Positions 39,084 through 47,601 of a stretch of 64,000 nt of DNA are shown in pieces. The DNA is from Acidimicrobiaceae bacterium (lineage in GTDB: Bacteria; Actinomycetota; Acidimicrobiia; Acidimicrobiales; RAAP-2). Within the stretch, counting starts at the first letter, position 1; the number at the start of each line of letters is the position of its first letter. The notes beneath the pieces are model-generated. The model saw nothing but the letters and a program-made list of their open reading frames with translations, was not told where the DNA came from and searched no databases. Both the position numbers and the translations under genes were made by a program. The DNA is taken from assembly GCA_003138855.1 (NCBI GenBank), contig PLHF01000129.1:1549-65548 (forward strand), written 5' to 3'.

Positions 39084-39727
39084 TCCGTGACCTCCTGTGC
39101 TGATCCTCGCCCATCGCCGACCTGGGCCGCCAACCCGTCGATGAAGGACCGGATGGTGTCGGGGTAGAGCGTCCGCTCCACCGACTTGATGCGTTCGTGC
39201 AGCGTGTCCACCGTGTCACCGGGCAGGACGGGGACCGACTTCTGGGCCAGCACCGGACCCGCATCCATCTCCAGGGTGGCGATGTGGACCGTCGATCCCG
39301 TCTCGGTCACTCCTGCGTCGAGGGCGTCGGCCACTGCGTGCCATCCGGGGAACGCAGGCAGCAGCGCGGGATGGGTGTTGAGGATCCTGCCGCCGAAGGC
39401 GGTATGGATCGACTGGCCGAGCACGGTGCCGAACCCGGCCATCACCACCACCTCGATGTCCGCGTCGGCCAGTGCCCCGGTGAGCGACCGGGTGTACCGC
39501 TCTCGCTCGAACGCCGGGCCGAATCCCCCGAACTCGGCACGGTCGACCAGGACGGCCGGGATGGCGGCGTCAGAGGCAACTTCGAGGGCACGGCATCGCC
39601 GGTCTGCCACCACCAGCCGGACCGGGAGGTCGGCGCCGATGATCGCCTCGAGGATGGTGCCGCTGCCGGAGGCGAGGACGGCGATCCGCACGGATGGGGA
39701 GTCGCGAGGAGGAGTGCCGGGGCCCAC
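39080..39727 (-). CDS. purN: Phosphoribosylglycinamide formyltransferase
   Basis: VRIAVLASGSGTILEAII, GFGTVLGQSIHTAFGGRILNTHPALLPAFPG; GTG start (alternative at 39691). Confidence 0.93.
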   Translation of the reverse strand: MGPGTPPRDSPSVRIAVLASGSGTILEAIIGADLPVRLVVADRRCRALEVASDAAIPAVLVDRAEFGGFGPAFERERYTRSLTGALADADIEVVVMAGFGTVLGQSIHTAFGGRILNTHPALLPAFPGWHAVADALDAGVTETGSTVHIATLEMDAGPVLAQKSVPVLPGDTVDTLHERIKSVERTLYPDTIRSFIDGLAAQVGDGRGSAQEVTE

Positions 39728-39801
39728 GGGCGAACGCTACCAGCGACGTTCACCGCCCATGCCCGGTGTGGTCCCGCTGGCGCGCGCCGGTGAATGGCAG
39801 C

Positions 39802-39890
39802 TTCCCTGGGAGAGGCGACCCAAGCGACGTAGCCCGACCGGCCTGCCACCGGTACGGGCACTACGTCGCTCGGTCCCCCTGCCCAGGGAA
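39802..39890 (-). ncRNA. Candidate structured leader/attenuator RNA upstream of purN
   Basis: Nested exact inverted repeats: ttccctggg/cccagggaa, gacc/ggtc, agcgacgtag/ctacgtcgct, cccg/cggg, accgg/ccggt around a 7-nt loop. Confidence 0.5.
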
Positions 39891-39944
39891 CGCCCCTCGT
39901 ACCCCTTCCATCGGCACAGATGGAGCAATTCCGAAGCAGAAATC

Positions 39945-40634
39945 TCAGATGTCCCGGCGTTCGAGCGAACGGATCAGCGCTTCGTCGAACCCGAGCAGCG
40001 AGTTCAGCTTCCGGTCGCAGAATCCCCAGCGTGGGGAGTCGAACGTCTCGGCCTCGGGAACCGCGATCACCCGCATGCGGGCAGCCTTGGCCGAGAGCGC
40101 ACCGTTGAACGAGTCCTCGAGGGCCAGGCAGGCGACCGGGTCGACACCCAGCTTCGCCGCCGTCGACAGATAGGACCCGGGGTGGGGTTTGCCCAGTGGC
40201 TCCCACTCTGCGGAGTGCCACACCGAGACCTCGGACTCGATCCCGAGGGACCGGAGGGCGGCCTCGATCACCACCGCACGCGAACCTGAGCACACCGCCA
40301 CCAGCAGCGACAACCGCCGGCACAGGGCCACAGCCTCCAGGGCTCCGGGCATCGGGGTGGCGGATACACGCACCAGCTCCGCAACCCGGGAGGTGATCAC
40401 CGCTTCCATCTCCACGAGGCTCATCCCGCTCCACGGGAAGCGGTCCCACCAGTATCGGACGGCGTCGTCGATGCGCAGACCCATTGTGTGGCGGACATCG
40501 GTCTCCGACAGATGGAGCCCGACCGAGCCGAACACCTCGATCTCGGCCTGGCGCCAGAGCGGTTCCGAGTCGATGAGCAGACCGTCGAGATCGAAGACCA
40601 CTGCGGCGATGGGCCAGGTGGCCGACGCGGCCAC
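39945..40634 (-). CDS. HAD-superfamily sugar-phosphate phosphatase/phosphoglucomutase-like
   Basis: AAVVFDLDGLLIDSEPLW, VCSGSRAVVIEAALRSLGI, GKPHPGSYLSTAAKLGVDPVACLALEDSFNG. Confidence 0.9.
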   Translation of the reverse strand: MAASATWPIAAVVFDLDGLLIDSEPLWRQAEIEVFGSVGLHLSETDVRHTMGLRIDDAVRYWWDRFPWSGMSLVEMEAVITSRVAELVRVSATPMPGALEAVALCRRLSLLVAVCSGSRAVVIEAALRSLGIESEVSVWHSAEWEPLGKPHPGSYLSTAAKLGVDPVACLALEDSFNGALSAKAARMRVIAVPEAETFDSPRWGFCDRKLNSLLGFDEALIRSLERRDI

Positions 40635-40651
40635 CGAAGGTAGCTCCGCGC

Positions 40652-41542
40652 TCAGCCGAGGTTCCGGACGACGTCGACCATGGCCTCGCCTGCCGCGGTC
40701 GGGTTGTGCGCGACGGTCACCCCGGCGCCGGCAAGCGCATCCATCTTGGCCTGGGCCGTGCCCTTCGAACCCGAGATGATGGCGCCGGCATGGCCCATCT
40801 TGCGCCCCGCCGGTGCCGTCACACCGGCCACGTAGGAGACGACCGGCTTTGTCACCGATGAGCCGATGAACTCGGCAGCCTCCTCCTCGGCGGATCCGCC
40901 GATCTCCCCGATCATCATGATGGCCCGGGTGTCCGGGTCGGCCTCGAAGGCCCGGAGGCAGTCGATGAAGCTGGTGCCGGGCACCGGGTCACCACCGATG
41001 CCCACACAGGTGGTCTGGCCGACCCCCTGCTGGGAGAGCTCGTGGAGGGCCTGGTAGGTGAGCGTGCCCGAGCGGCTGACGATCCCGACCGGGCCGCCGG
41101 GCATGGCGATGTCCCCGGAGGTGATGCCGATGTTGCACTTCCCCGGCGAGATGATGCCCGGGCAGTTGGGGCCGAGGAGACGGGTGCCGGGGAACTCCCG
41201 CACCAGCCGGTTGTAGGCCAGGGCCTCGTCCTGGGCGGGGATGCCCTCGGTGATGCACACCACGAAGGGGACGCCGGCGGCGGCGGCCTCGATGATGGCG
41301 TCGGCCGCGAACTTGGGCGGCACCGATATGAACGAGGCGTTGGCTCCGGTGGCCTCCACCGCGTCGGCCACGGTGGCGAAGACGGGAATGCCCTCGATCT
41401 CCTCACCCCCACGCCTGGGGTTGGTACCGGCCACCACATGGGTGCCGTAGGCCCGGTTGCGGAGCCCGTGGTACAGGCCCTGGCTGGTCGGGCTGATGCC
41501 CTGGATGACCACTTTGGTGTTCTCGTCCACGAAGATGCTCAC
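40652..41542 (-). CDS. sucD: Succinyl-CoA synthetase alpha subunit
   Basis: VVIQGISPTSQGLYHG, LLGPNCPGIISPGKCNIG, GHAGAIISGSKGTAQAKM; GTG start overlaps sucC stop. Confidence 0.95.
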   Translation of the reverse strand: MSIFVDENTKVVIQGISPTSQGLYHGLRNRAYGTHVVAGTNPRRGGEEIEGIPVFATVADAVEATGANASFISVPPKFAADAIIEAAAAGVPFVVCITEGIPAQDEALAYNRLVREFPGTRLLGPNCPGIISPGKCNIGITSGDIAMPGGPVGIVSRSGTLTYQALHELSQQGVGQTTCVGIGGDPVPGTSFIDCLRAFEADPDTRAIMMIGEIGGSAEEEAAEFIGSSVTKPVVSYVAGVTAPAGRKMGHAGAIISGSKGTAQAKMDALAGAGVTVAHNPTAAGEAMVDVVRNLG

Positions 41543-42687
41543 GACTGGCCTCCAGCAAGGGCAACCGCACGGCGTGCGGCGTCGAGCATGGTCGGCTCGG
41601 CGACCAGGCGATCGGACAGATGGTCGGCCAGGATCTCCCGGCCCGCAGCAGCGTTGGTGCCGTCGAGGCGCAACACGATGGGCGAGCTGATCTCGACCCG
41701 GTCGAGCGCCTCGAGCACGCCCTTGGCCACCTCGTCGACCCGGGTGATGCCACCGAAGATGTTGACCAGGATGGAGCGGACGGCAGGGTCGGCGTTGATC
41801 ACCTCGAGCGCTGCTGCCATCACGTCGGCATTGGCGCCGCCGCCGATGTCGAGGAAGTTGGCCGCCGCCCCGCCGCACTGGTTGACCACGTCCAGCGTGC
41901 TCATGGCGAGGCCGGCGCCGTTGGCGATGATCCCCACCGAGCCCTGCAGGCCGATGTAGTTGAGGCCGCGCTCCTTGGCCCGGGTCTCGCGCTCGTCCTC
42001 GACCTCGGTGCCGGCGAACTCCTCCCACTCGGGGTGCCGGAAGGCGGCGTTGTCGTCGAGGGTCACCTTGGCGTCGAGGGCGTGGACCCTCCCGTCGGGT
42101 GTGAGGATCAGCGGATTGATCTCCGCGAGGTCGCAATCGCCCTCGGTGTAACACGTGTAGAGCTTCACCAGGAGCTCGGCCGCCTGGGCCCGGGCCGGCT
42201 CGTCGAGGTTGGCCCGGTCCACCCAGGCCCGGGCCGCCTCGAGGCTCAGCCCGTCCACCGGGTCGACTTGGAGGAGGGCGATGGCATCGGGGTTGGTCAC
42301 CGCCACCTCCTCGATCTCGACACCGCCCTCGGCCGAAAGCATGCCCAGGTGCTTCTTGGCACCGCGGTCCAGGGTGAAGCTGGCGTAGTACTCACGCTCG
42401 ATGTCCGAGGCGTGCTCGACCCACAACCGCTTGACCACGTGGCCCTTGATGTCGAGGCCGAGGATGTTGCCGGCGTGGGTGCGCACCTCCTCGGCGTTTT
42501 CGGCGAGCTTGACGCCGCCCGCCTTGCCACGGCCGCCGACCTTCACCTGGGCCTTGACCACCACCGGGTATCCGGACTCATCCGCCTGCGCGACGGCCTG
42601 GTCCACGGTGTCGGCCACCCCTCCCTTGGAGATGGGGATGCCGAACCGGGCAAAGTACTGCTTACCCTGGTACTCGAAGAGATCCAC
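41539..42687 (-). CDS. sucC: Succinyl-CoA synthetase beta subunit
   Basis: MDLFEYQGKQYFARFGIPIS, ALDAKVTLDDNAAFRHPEW, GGITRVDEVAKGV. Confidence 0.96.
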   Translation of the reverse strand: MDLFEYQGKQYFARFGIPISKGGVADTVDQAVAQADESGYPVVVKAQVKVGGRGKAGGVKLAENAEEVRTHAGNILGLDIKGHVVKRLWVEHASDIEREYYASFTLDRGAKKHLGMLSAEGGVEIEEVAVTNPDAIALLQVDPVDGLSLEAARAWVDRANLDEPARAQAAELLVKLYTCYTEGDCDLAEINPLILTPDGRVHALDAKVTLDDNAAFRHPEWEEFAGTEVEDERETRAKERGLNYIGLQGSVGIIANGAGLAMSTLDVVNQCGGAAANFLDIGGGANADVMAAALEVINADPAVRSILVNIFGGITRVDEVAKGVLEALDRVEISSPIVLRLDGTNAAAGREILADHLSDRLVAEPTMLDAARRAVALAGGQS

Positions 42688-42884
42688 TGGGTCAGTTCCT
42701 CTCTAATCTCTATGTCGCGTGGTCTGGGTGCATCGGTCGGTTGCTGCCTGAATCTGCGGGGCAATGCCGGGTCGGGTCGGGCCGCCAGGGAAGGCCCCCG
42801 GCGTCACCGGTTGCCGTCGTGCCGGTCGTGTTCGACCCAGATGGCATCTGGTCGGCCGGCGCCGAGGCGCAGGTGCGGGGTGGT

Positions 42885-43301
42885 TCAGGCGTCCACTCCA
42901 CTCTCGCGCTCGTCGAGGGCGGCGCCGAGCCAGGCCCCGATGGCCGGCAGCGGTGCCCCGGGCGTGAACACCTCGGCCACGCCCAGCTCCTTCAGTACCG
43001 GGATGTCGGCCTCGGGGATGATCCCCCCCACCAGGACCAGGACGTCGTCGCGGCCTTGCTCGCGCAGTCCTTCGATCACCCGGGGGACAAGGGTGAGGTG
43101 GGCGCCGGAGAGCAGGGAAAGCCCCACTGCGTCGGCATCCTCTTGGATGACGGCCTGGACCACCTGCTCGGGGGTCTGGTGGAGGCCGGTGTAGATGACC
43201 TCGAACCCGGCATCGCGCAGGGCCCGGGCGATGACCTTGGCGCCGCGATCGTGCCCGTCAAGTCCGGGCTTGGCCACAACCACTCGATAAGGGCGCTTCA
43301 C
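42885..43301 (-). CDS. Cobalamin (B12)-binding domain protein, methylmalonyl-CoA mutase C-terminal-like
   Basis: [33 protein letters not shown] (DxHxxG), [27 protein letters not shown]. Confidence 0.92.
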   Translation of the reverse strand: MKRPYRVVVAKPGLDGHDRGAKVIARALRDAGFEVIYTGLHQTPEQVVQAVIQEDADAVGLSLLSGAHLTLVPRVIEGLREQGRDDVLVLVGGIIPEADIPVLKELGVAEVFTPGAPLPAIGAWLGAALDERESGVDA

Positions 43302-43418
43302 GGAGGCAGATACTAAGCGCTGACAGACCGTCCGGCCCACCCGGGACCACGCACACGAGGTCCGGCGGCCCGGGGGGTCCACGCAAGGGCCGACGAGGCC
43401 CTAGCCTTTGGGGGGTCA

Positions 43419-44438
43419 GTGGGCCCCACTCCACACCGGCACCGGCGGGCCCGGACAGACGACGCAAAGGACGACGTGACGACATCGGCTGAAGCCGTGG
43501 ACAGACCAGACGAACACGCTGCCCGGCCACCGGGACGACCGGCGCCCTCCCTCGCCAAGGGGCTGGTCCGCCTGGCCCGACCGCGCCAGTGGATCAAGAA
43601 CCTGCTCGTCTTCGTGGCCCCGGGCGCAGCCGGCGTGCTGCTGCACTGGACCATCCTGTGGCACAGTGCCGCCGCCTTCGGCATCTTCTGCGTCGCCGCT
43701 TCGGGCACCTACTTCCTCAATGACGCCATCGACGCGACGCCCGACCGGCACCACCCCACCAAACGCCACCGGCCGGTCGCCTCGGGAGCGGTACCCGTCC
43801 CCCTCGCCATCACCATCGGCACCGGCCTTCTCGCGGTCTCGATCGGGTCCGCCTCCCTGTTGGCCGGTTGGCACCTGGCCGTGGTCATGGCCGTCTACGC
43901 CCTGGTCAACGTCGCCTACTCCCTCGGGCTCAAGAACGAGCCGATCCTCGACCTGGCCGCGGTGAGTGCCGGTTTCGTCCTTCGGGCCCTGGCCGGTGGG
44001 GTCGCCACCGGGGTCGCCCTGTCCAACTGGTTCATCATCGTGGCGTCGTTCGGCTCGCTGCTGATCGTGACCGGCAAGCGGTCGGGCGAGAAGCAGCTCC
44101 TCGACCACCACCAGGCCGACCACGGTACCGTCCGACCCACCCTGGCCATGTACACGCCTTCGTTCCTCCGGTCGGTCCGGACCCTGTCGGCCGCCGTCAC
44201 GATGACCGCCTACTGCCTGTGGGCGTTCGAACGGGCCAGTCAGGTGCACCCGGGACACGACCCCATCTGGTTCCAGCTGAGCATTGTGCCCTTCGTGATC
44301 GCCCTGCTCCACATTCTGCGCCTCCTGGATTCGGGTGCCGGGGCGGCTCCCGAGGACCTGGCCGTCCACGACCACCGGCTGCAGATCTACGGTCTGTGCT
44401 GGGTGGCCCTCTTCGCCATCGGCGCCTACGCGCGGTGA
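43419..44438 (+). CDS. ubiA: Decaprenyl-phosphate phosphoribosyltransferase (UbiA family)
   Basis: RPRQWIKNLLVFVAP, NDAIDATPDRHHPTKRHRPVASG; adjacent to dprE1/dprE2. Confidence 0.9.
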   Translation: MGPTPHRHRRARTDDAKDDVTTSAEAVDRPDEHAARPPGRPAPSLAKGLVRLARPRQWIKNLLVFVAPGAAGVLLHWTILWHSAAAFGIFCVAASGTYFLNDAIDATPDRHHPTKRHRPVASGAVPVPLAITIGTGLLAVSIGSASLLAGWHLAVVMAVYALVNVAYSLGLKNEPILDLAAVSAGFVLRALAGGVATGVALSNWFIIVASFGSLLIVTGKRSGEKQLLDHHQADHGTVRPTLAMYTPSFLRSVRTLSAAVTMTAYCLWAFERASQVHPGHDPIWFQLSIVPFVIALLHILRLLDSGAGAAPEDLAVHDHRLQIYGLCWVALFAIGAYAR

Positions 44439-45997
44439 GCGCTCCGCTCGGCCAACGGGGCCTGCTCACCGGATGGGGGCGCACCGCACCGACCGCCGCC
44501 GAGGTGGTCCACGCCGTCGACGAGGACATCGTCGACGCCGCCATGGAAGCGGCCGGGGCCTCACGGTCGGAGCGGGGACGGGGCATCGTCGCCCGCGGCC
44601 TGGGCCGCAGTTACGGCGATGCCGCCCAGAACGCCGGCGGCACCGTGCTGGACGCCACCTGGCTGGACGCCTTCCACAAGGTGGACCTCGACTCCGGTGT
44701 GGTGACCGTGGGGGCTGGGGTCAGCTTGCAGACCCTGATGGAACGACTGGTACCGCTGGGCTGGTTCGTACCGGTTACCCCGGGTACCCGTCTGGTGACC
44801 GTCGGAGGCGCGATCGCCGCCGACATCCACGGGAAGAACCACCACATCGACGGTGCCTTCTGCTCCCACGTCCTCGAGATGACCCTGGTCACCCCGACCG
44901 GGAAGGTCACCCTCTCGCCCGCCTCGGACCCCGATCTCTTCTGGGCCACCGCCGGCGGCATGGGCCTCACCGGGGTCATCACGGACGCCACCATCCAGAT
45001 GATCGCGGTCGAGACCAGCTACATGCTGGTGGACACCGAACGGGCGCCCGACCTCGACAGTGTCATGGAGAAGATGCTCGGTGGCGACGACGCCTACCGG
45101 TACTCGGTTGCGTGGATCGACTGCCAGTCGACCGGACGCCGGCTGGGCCGGTCGGTCCTGACCCGAGGGGACCACGCCCGACTCGAGGACCTTCCCGAGC
45201 GCCTCCGGCGGTCACCGGACCGGGCCCGGGCATTCGTGCCCCGCACGCTCGCCCGGGTGCCGTTGACCCCACCCAACGGACTGCTCAATCCGCTCACCGT
45301 GGCGGCGTTCAACGAGTTCTGGTTCCGCAAGGCCCCCCTTCACCAGGTGGCCAAGCCTCATCACATGACCGGATTCTTCCATCCCCTCGACGGTGTGGGT
45401 GAGTGGAACCGGCTCTACGGCAGCAACGGGTTCCTGCAGTACCAGTTCGTGGTCCCCGACGAGCACGGGGAGACCGTGCGCCGGGTGATCGAGCGGCTGA
45501 CCGAGGTGAAACTGGCCTCGTTCCTGGCCGTGCTCAAGCGCTTCGGCCCCGACGACCCCGGCCCGCTCTCCTTCCCTATGCCCGGCTGGACACTGGCCCT
45601 CGATCTCCCGGTGGGCCACCACGACCTGGACCTTCTGCTCGATGCGCTCGACCAGAAGGTGATGGAGGCCGGCGGCCGGGTGTACCTGGCCAAGGACTCG
45701 CGCGTGGCTCCGGCCGCGTTCCGCACCATGTACCCGCGGGTCGACGAGTGGCTCGCCGTGCGGAACCGGGTCGATCCCCTCGGGGTGCTCCGATCCGACC
45801 TCGGCCGGCGGCTCGGACTGTGCTCCGACCGCCTGCCGCCCGCGCCCGGCCGGCGCACCAGGCGGGCGAGGAGCACAACGGCCGCTCCGGAGAAGGCCGC
45901 ACCAGTGCGCGGCGCCGGGGCATCCCCTGTCGCCAGAGGGACCGCAGCGACCCGCACCCCCCGCACCGATACCCCACCAGAACGGACAGGAACATGA
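44435..45997 (+). CDS. dprE1: Decaprenylphosphoryl-beta-D-ribose oxidase (DprE1)
   Basis: ARGLGRSYGDAAQNAGG (FAD), GGAIAADIHGKNHHIDGAF, SFPMPGWTLALDLPV, AKDSRVAPAAFRTMYPRVDEW. Confidence 0.92.
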   Translation: MSAPLGQRGLLTGWGRTAPTAAEVVHAVDEDIVDAAMEAAGASRSERGRGIVARGLGRSYGDAAQNAGGTVLDATWLDAFHKVDLDSGVVTVGAGVSLQTLMERLVPLGWFVPVTPGTRLVTVGGAIAADIHGKNHHIDGAFCSHVLEMTLVTPTGKVTLSPASDPDLFWATAGGMGLTGVITDATIQMIAVETSYMLVDTERAPDLDSVMEKMLGGDDAYRYSVAWIDCQSTGRRLGRSVLTRGDHARLEDLPERLRRSPDRARAFVPRTLARVPLTPPNGLLNPLTVAAFNEFWFRKAPLHQVAKPHHMTGFFHPLDGVGEWNRLYGSNGFLQYQFVVPDEHGETVRRVIERLTEVKLASFLAVLKRFGPDDPGPLSFPMPGWTLALDLPVGHHDLDLLLDALDQKVMEAGGRVYLAKDSRVAPAAFRTMYPRVDEWLAVRNRVDPLGVLRSDLGRRLGLCSDRLPPAPGRRTRRARSTTAAPEKAAPVRGAGASPVARGTAATRTPRTDTPPERTGT

Positions 45998-46755
45998 TCG
46001 ACGCCATCGGACGACCCCAGTCAGTGCTCGTGCTCGGAGGCGCTTCCGAGATCGCCCAGGCCATCGTGGCCAAGCTGGTCCCGGCCCGATGCCGGACCGT
46101 GGTGCTGGCCGGGCGGGAGAGCGCACGGCTGGCCGAGGCGGCCGAGGCGGCCAGGGCGGCCGGAGCCGACGTGGTCGAGACGGTGGCGTTCGACACCACG
46201 GACGTCGACCACCACCTCGCCTTCGTCGACCAGGTCTTCGATCGGTTCGGGGACTTCGACGTGGTCATCGCCGCAGCGGGCATCCTCGGCACCCAGGGCA
46301 TCCTCGAACGCGACCCGGTGGCGACGGCCTCGTTGCTCGCCGCCAACTTCACCGGGCTGGCCGCCGCGCTGGTGGCGGTGGCCGGGCGCCTGCGCCAGCA
46401 GGGACACGGTCGGCTGGTCGTGCTGTCCTCGGTGGCCGGCATCCGTGCCCGCAAGGCCAACTTCGTCTACGGATCCTCCAAGGCGGGGCTGGACGCCTTC
46501 GCCCAGGGCCTCGGCGACTCGCTGGAGGGCACCGGGGTCGGCGTTACGATCGTGCGCCCCGGGTTCGTGGTCGGGCGGATGACCGAGGGGATGGCGCCGG
46601 CGCCGTTCTCGACCACCCCGGACGCCGTGGCCGACGCCGTGGTCAAGAGCATCGAATCGGGCGCCGGCGTGGTCTACGTGCCCTCCGTTCTCCGTTGGGT
46701 CTTCGCCCTCATGCGTCTGCTCCCCCAGGTCGTCTGGCGGCGCATGCCCGGCTGA
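45994..46755 (+). CDS. dprE2: Decaprenylphospho-beta-D-erythro-pentofuranosid-2-ulose 2-reductase (DprE2, SDR)
   Basis: VLVLGGASEIAQAIV, LSSVAGIRARKANFVYGSSKAGLDAFAQGLGDSL; ATG overlaps dprE1 stop. Confidence 0.9.
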   Translation: MIDAIGRPQSVLVLGGASEIAQAIVAKLVPARCRTVVLAGRESARLAEAAEAARAAGADVVETVAFDTTDVDHHLAFVDQVFDRFGDFDVVIAAAGILGTQGILERDPVATASLLAANFTGLAAALVAVAGRLRQQGHGRLVVLSSVAGIRARKANFVYGSSKAGLDAFAQGLGDSLEGTGVGVTIVRPGFVVGRMTEGMAPAPFSTTPDAVADAVVKSIESGAGVVYVPSVLRWVFALMRLLPQVVWRRMPG

Positions 46756-46773
46756 TCAGCGGGGCGGCCCCGG

Positions 46774-47571
46774 CTACACCGTGAGGGTGGCGGCGTAGTC
46801 GGGCACGTAGGTGTAGAGGTCGCGCGAGGGGCGCTGGTAGGTGTCGTCCTTGACCCGCTTGGGCAGCTTGAGCCGCGTCAGGTCGACCGCCTGGTAGGGC
46901 ACCTGGCCCAGCAGGTGGGCGATGCAGTTGATGCGGGCGTTCCGCTTGTCCTCGGCGTCCACCACGAACCACGGCGACTCGGGGGTGTCGGTGTGGAGGA
47001 ACATGGCGTCCTTCGCCCTCGAGTAGTCCGACCAGCGCTGCCTGGCCTCGAGGTCGATCGGGCTCATCTTCCAGCGCCGCAGGGGATCGTGCAGGCGGCT
47101 CTGGAACCGGCGCTCCTGCTCGTCGTCGCTCACGGAGAACCAGTACTTGACGAGGATGATCCCGTCGTCGATCAACTGGTGCTCGAAGACCGGGCACTGC
47201 TGGAGGAACCGGTGGTACTGCTCGGAAGTGCAGTACCCCATCACGTGCTCGACCCCGGCCCGGTTGTACCAACTGCGATCGAACAGGGTCAGCTCGCCCG
47301 CGGACGGGAGATGGCTCACGTACCGCTGGAAGTACCACTGGGTCTGTTCGCGCTCGGTGGGTGACGGCAACGCCACGATGCGGCAGGCCCTCGGGCTCAG
47401 GTACTCGGCGATCCTCTTGATGACCCCGCCCTTGCCGGCTGCGTCACGGCCCTCGAAGACGACCACCACTCGGGCTCCGGTCTCGCGGATCCACTCGGTC
47501 ATGGTGGTCAACTCGGCCTGGAGTGCCAGCAGCTCCTCTGCGTAGCGCTCCCTCGGCATCCGGTGACCCAT
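46774..47571 (-). CDS. ppk2: Polyphosphate kinase 2
   Basis: VVVFEGRDAAGKGGVIKRI, FDRSWYNRAGVEHVMGYC, KYWFSVSDDEQERRFQSR. Confidence 0.95.
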   Translation of the reverse strand: MGHRMPRERYAEELLALQAELTTMTEWIRETGARVVVVFEGRDAAGKGGVIKRIAEYLSPRACRIVALPSPTEREQTQWYFQRYVSHLPSAGELTLFDRSWYNRAGVEHVMGYCTSEQYHRFLQQCPVFEHQLIDDGIILVKYWFSVSDDEQERRFQSRLHDPLRRWKMSPIDLEARQRWSDYSRAKDAMFLHTDTPESPWFVVDAEDKRNARINCIAHLLGQVPYQAVDLTRLKLPKRVKDDTYQRPSRDLYTYVPDYAATLTV

Positions 47572-47601
47572 CGATCCCCCCCCTCGGCCCGTCGACCCGA
47601 C

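Noticed and set aside
39802-39890. ZTP (pfl) or THF riboswitch assignment for the purN-leader structure
   Set aside because: Only a short cctgggca resemblance; position and fold do not match the consensus I can recall, so left as unknown structured RNA
41620-43194. 524-aa plus-strand ORF
   Set aside because: Antisense shadow of sucC and the B12-binding gene
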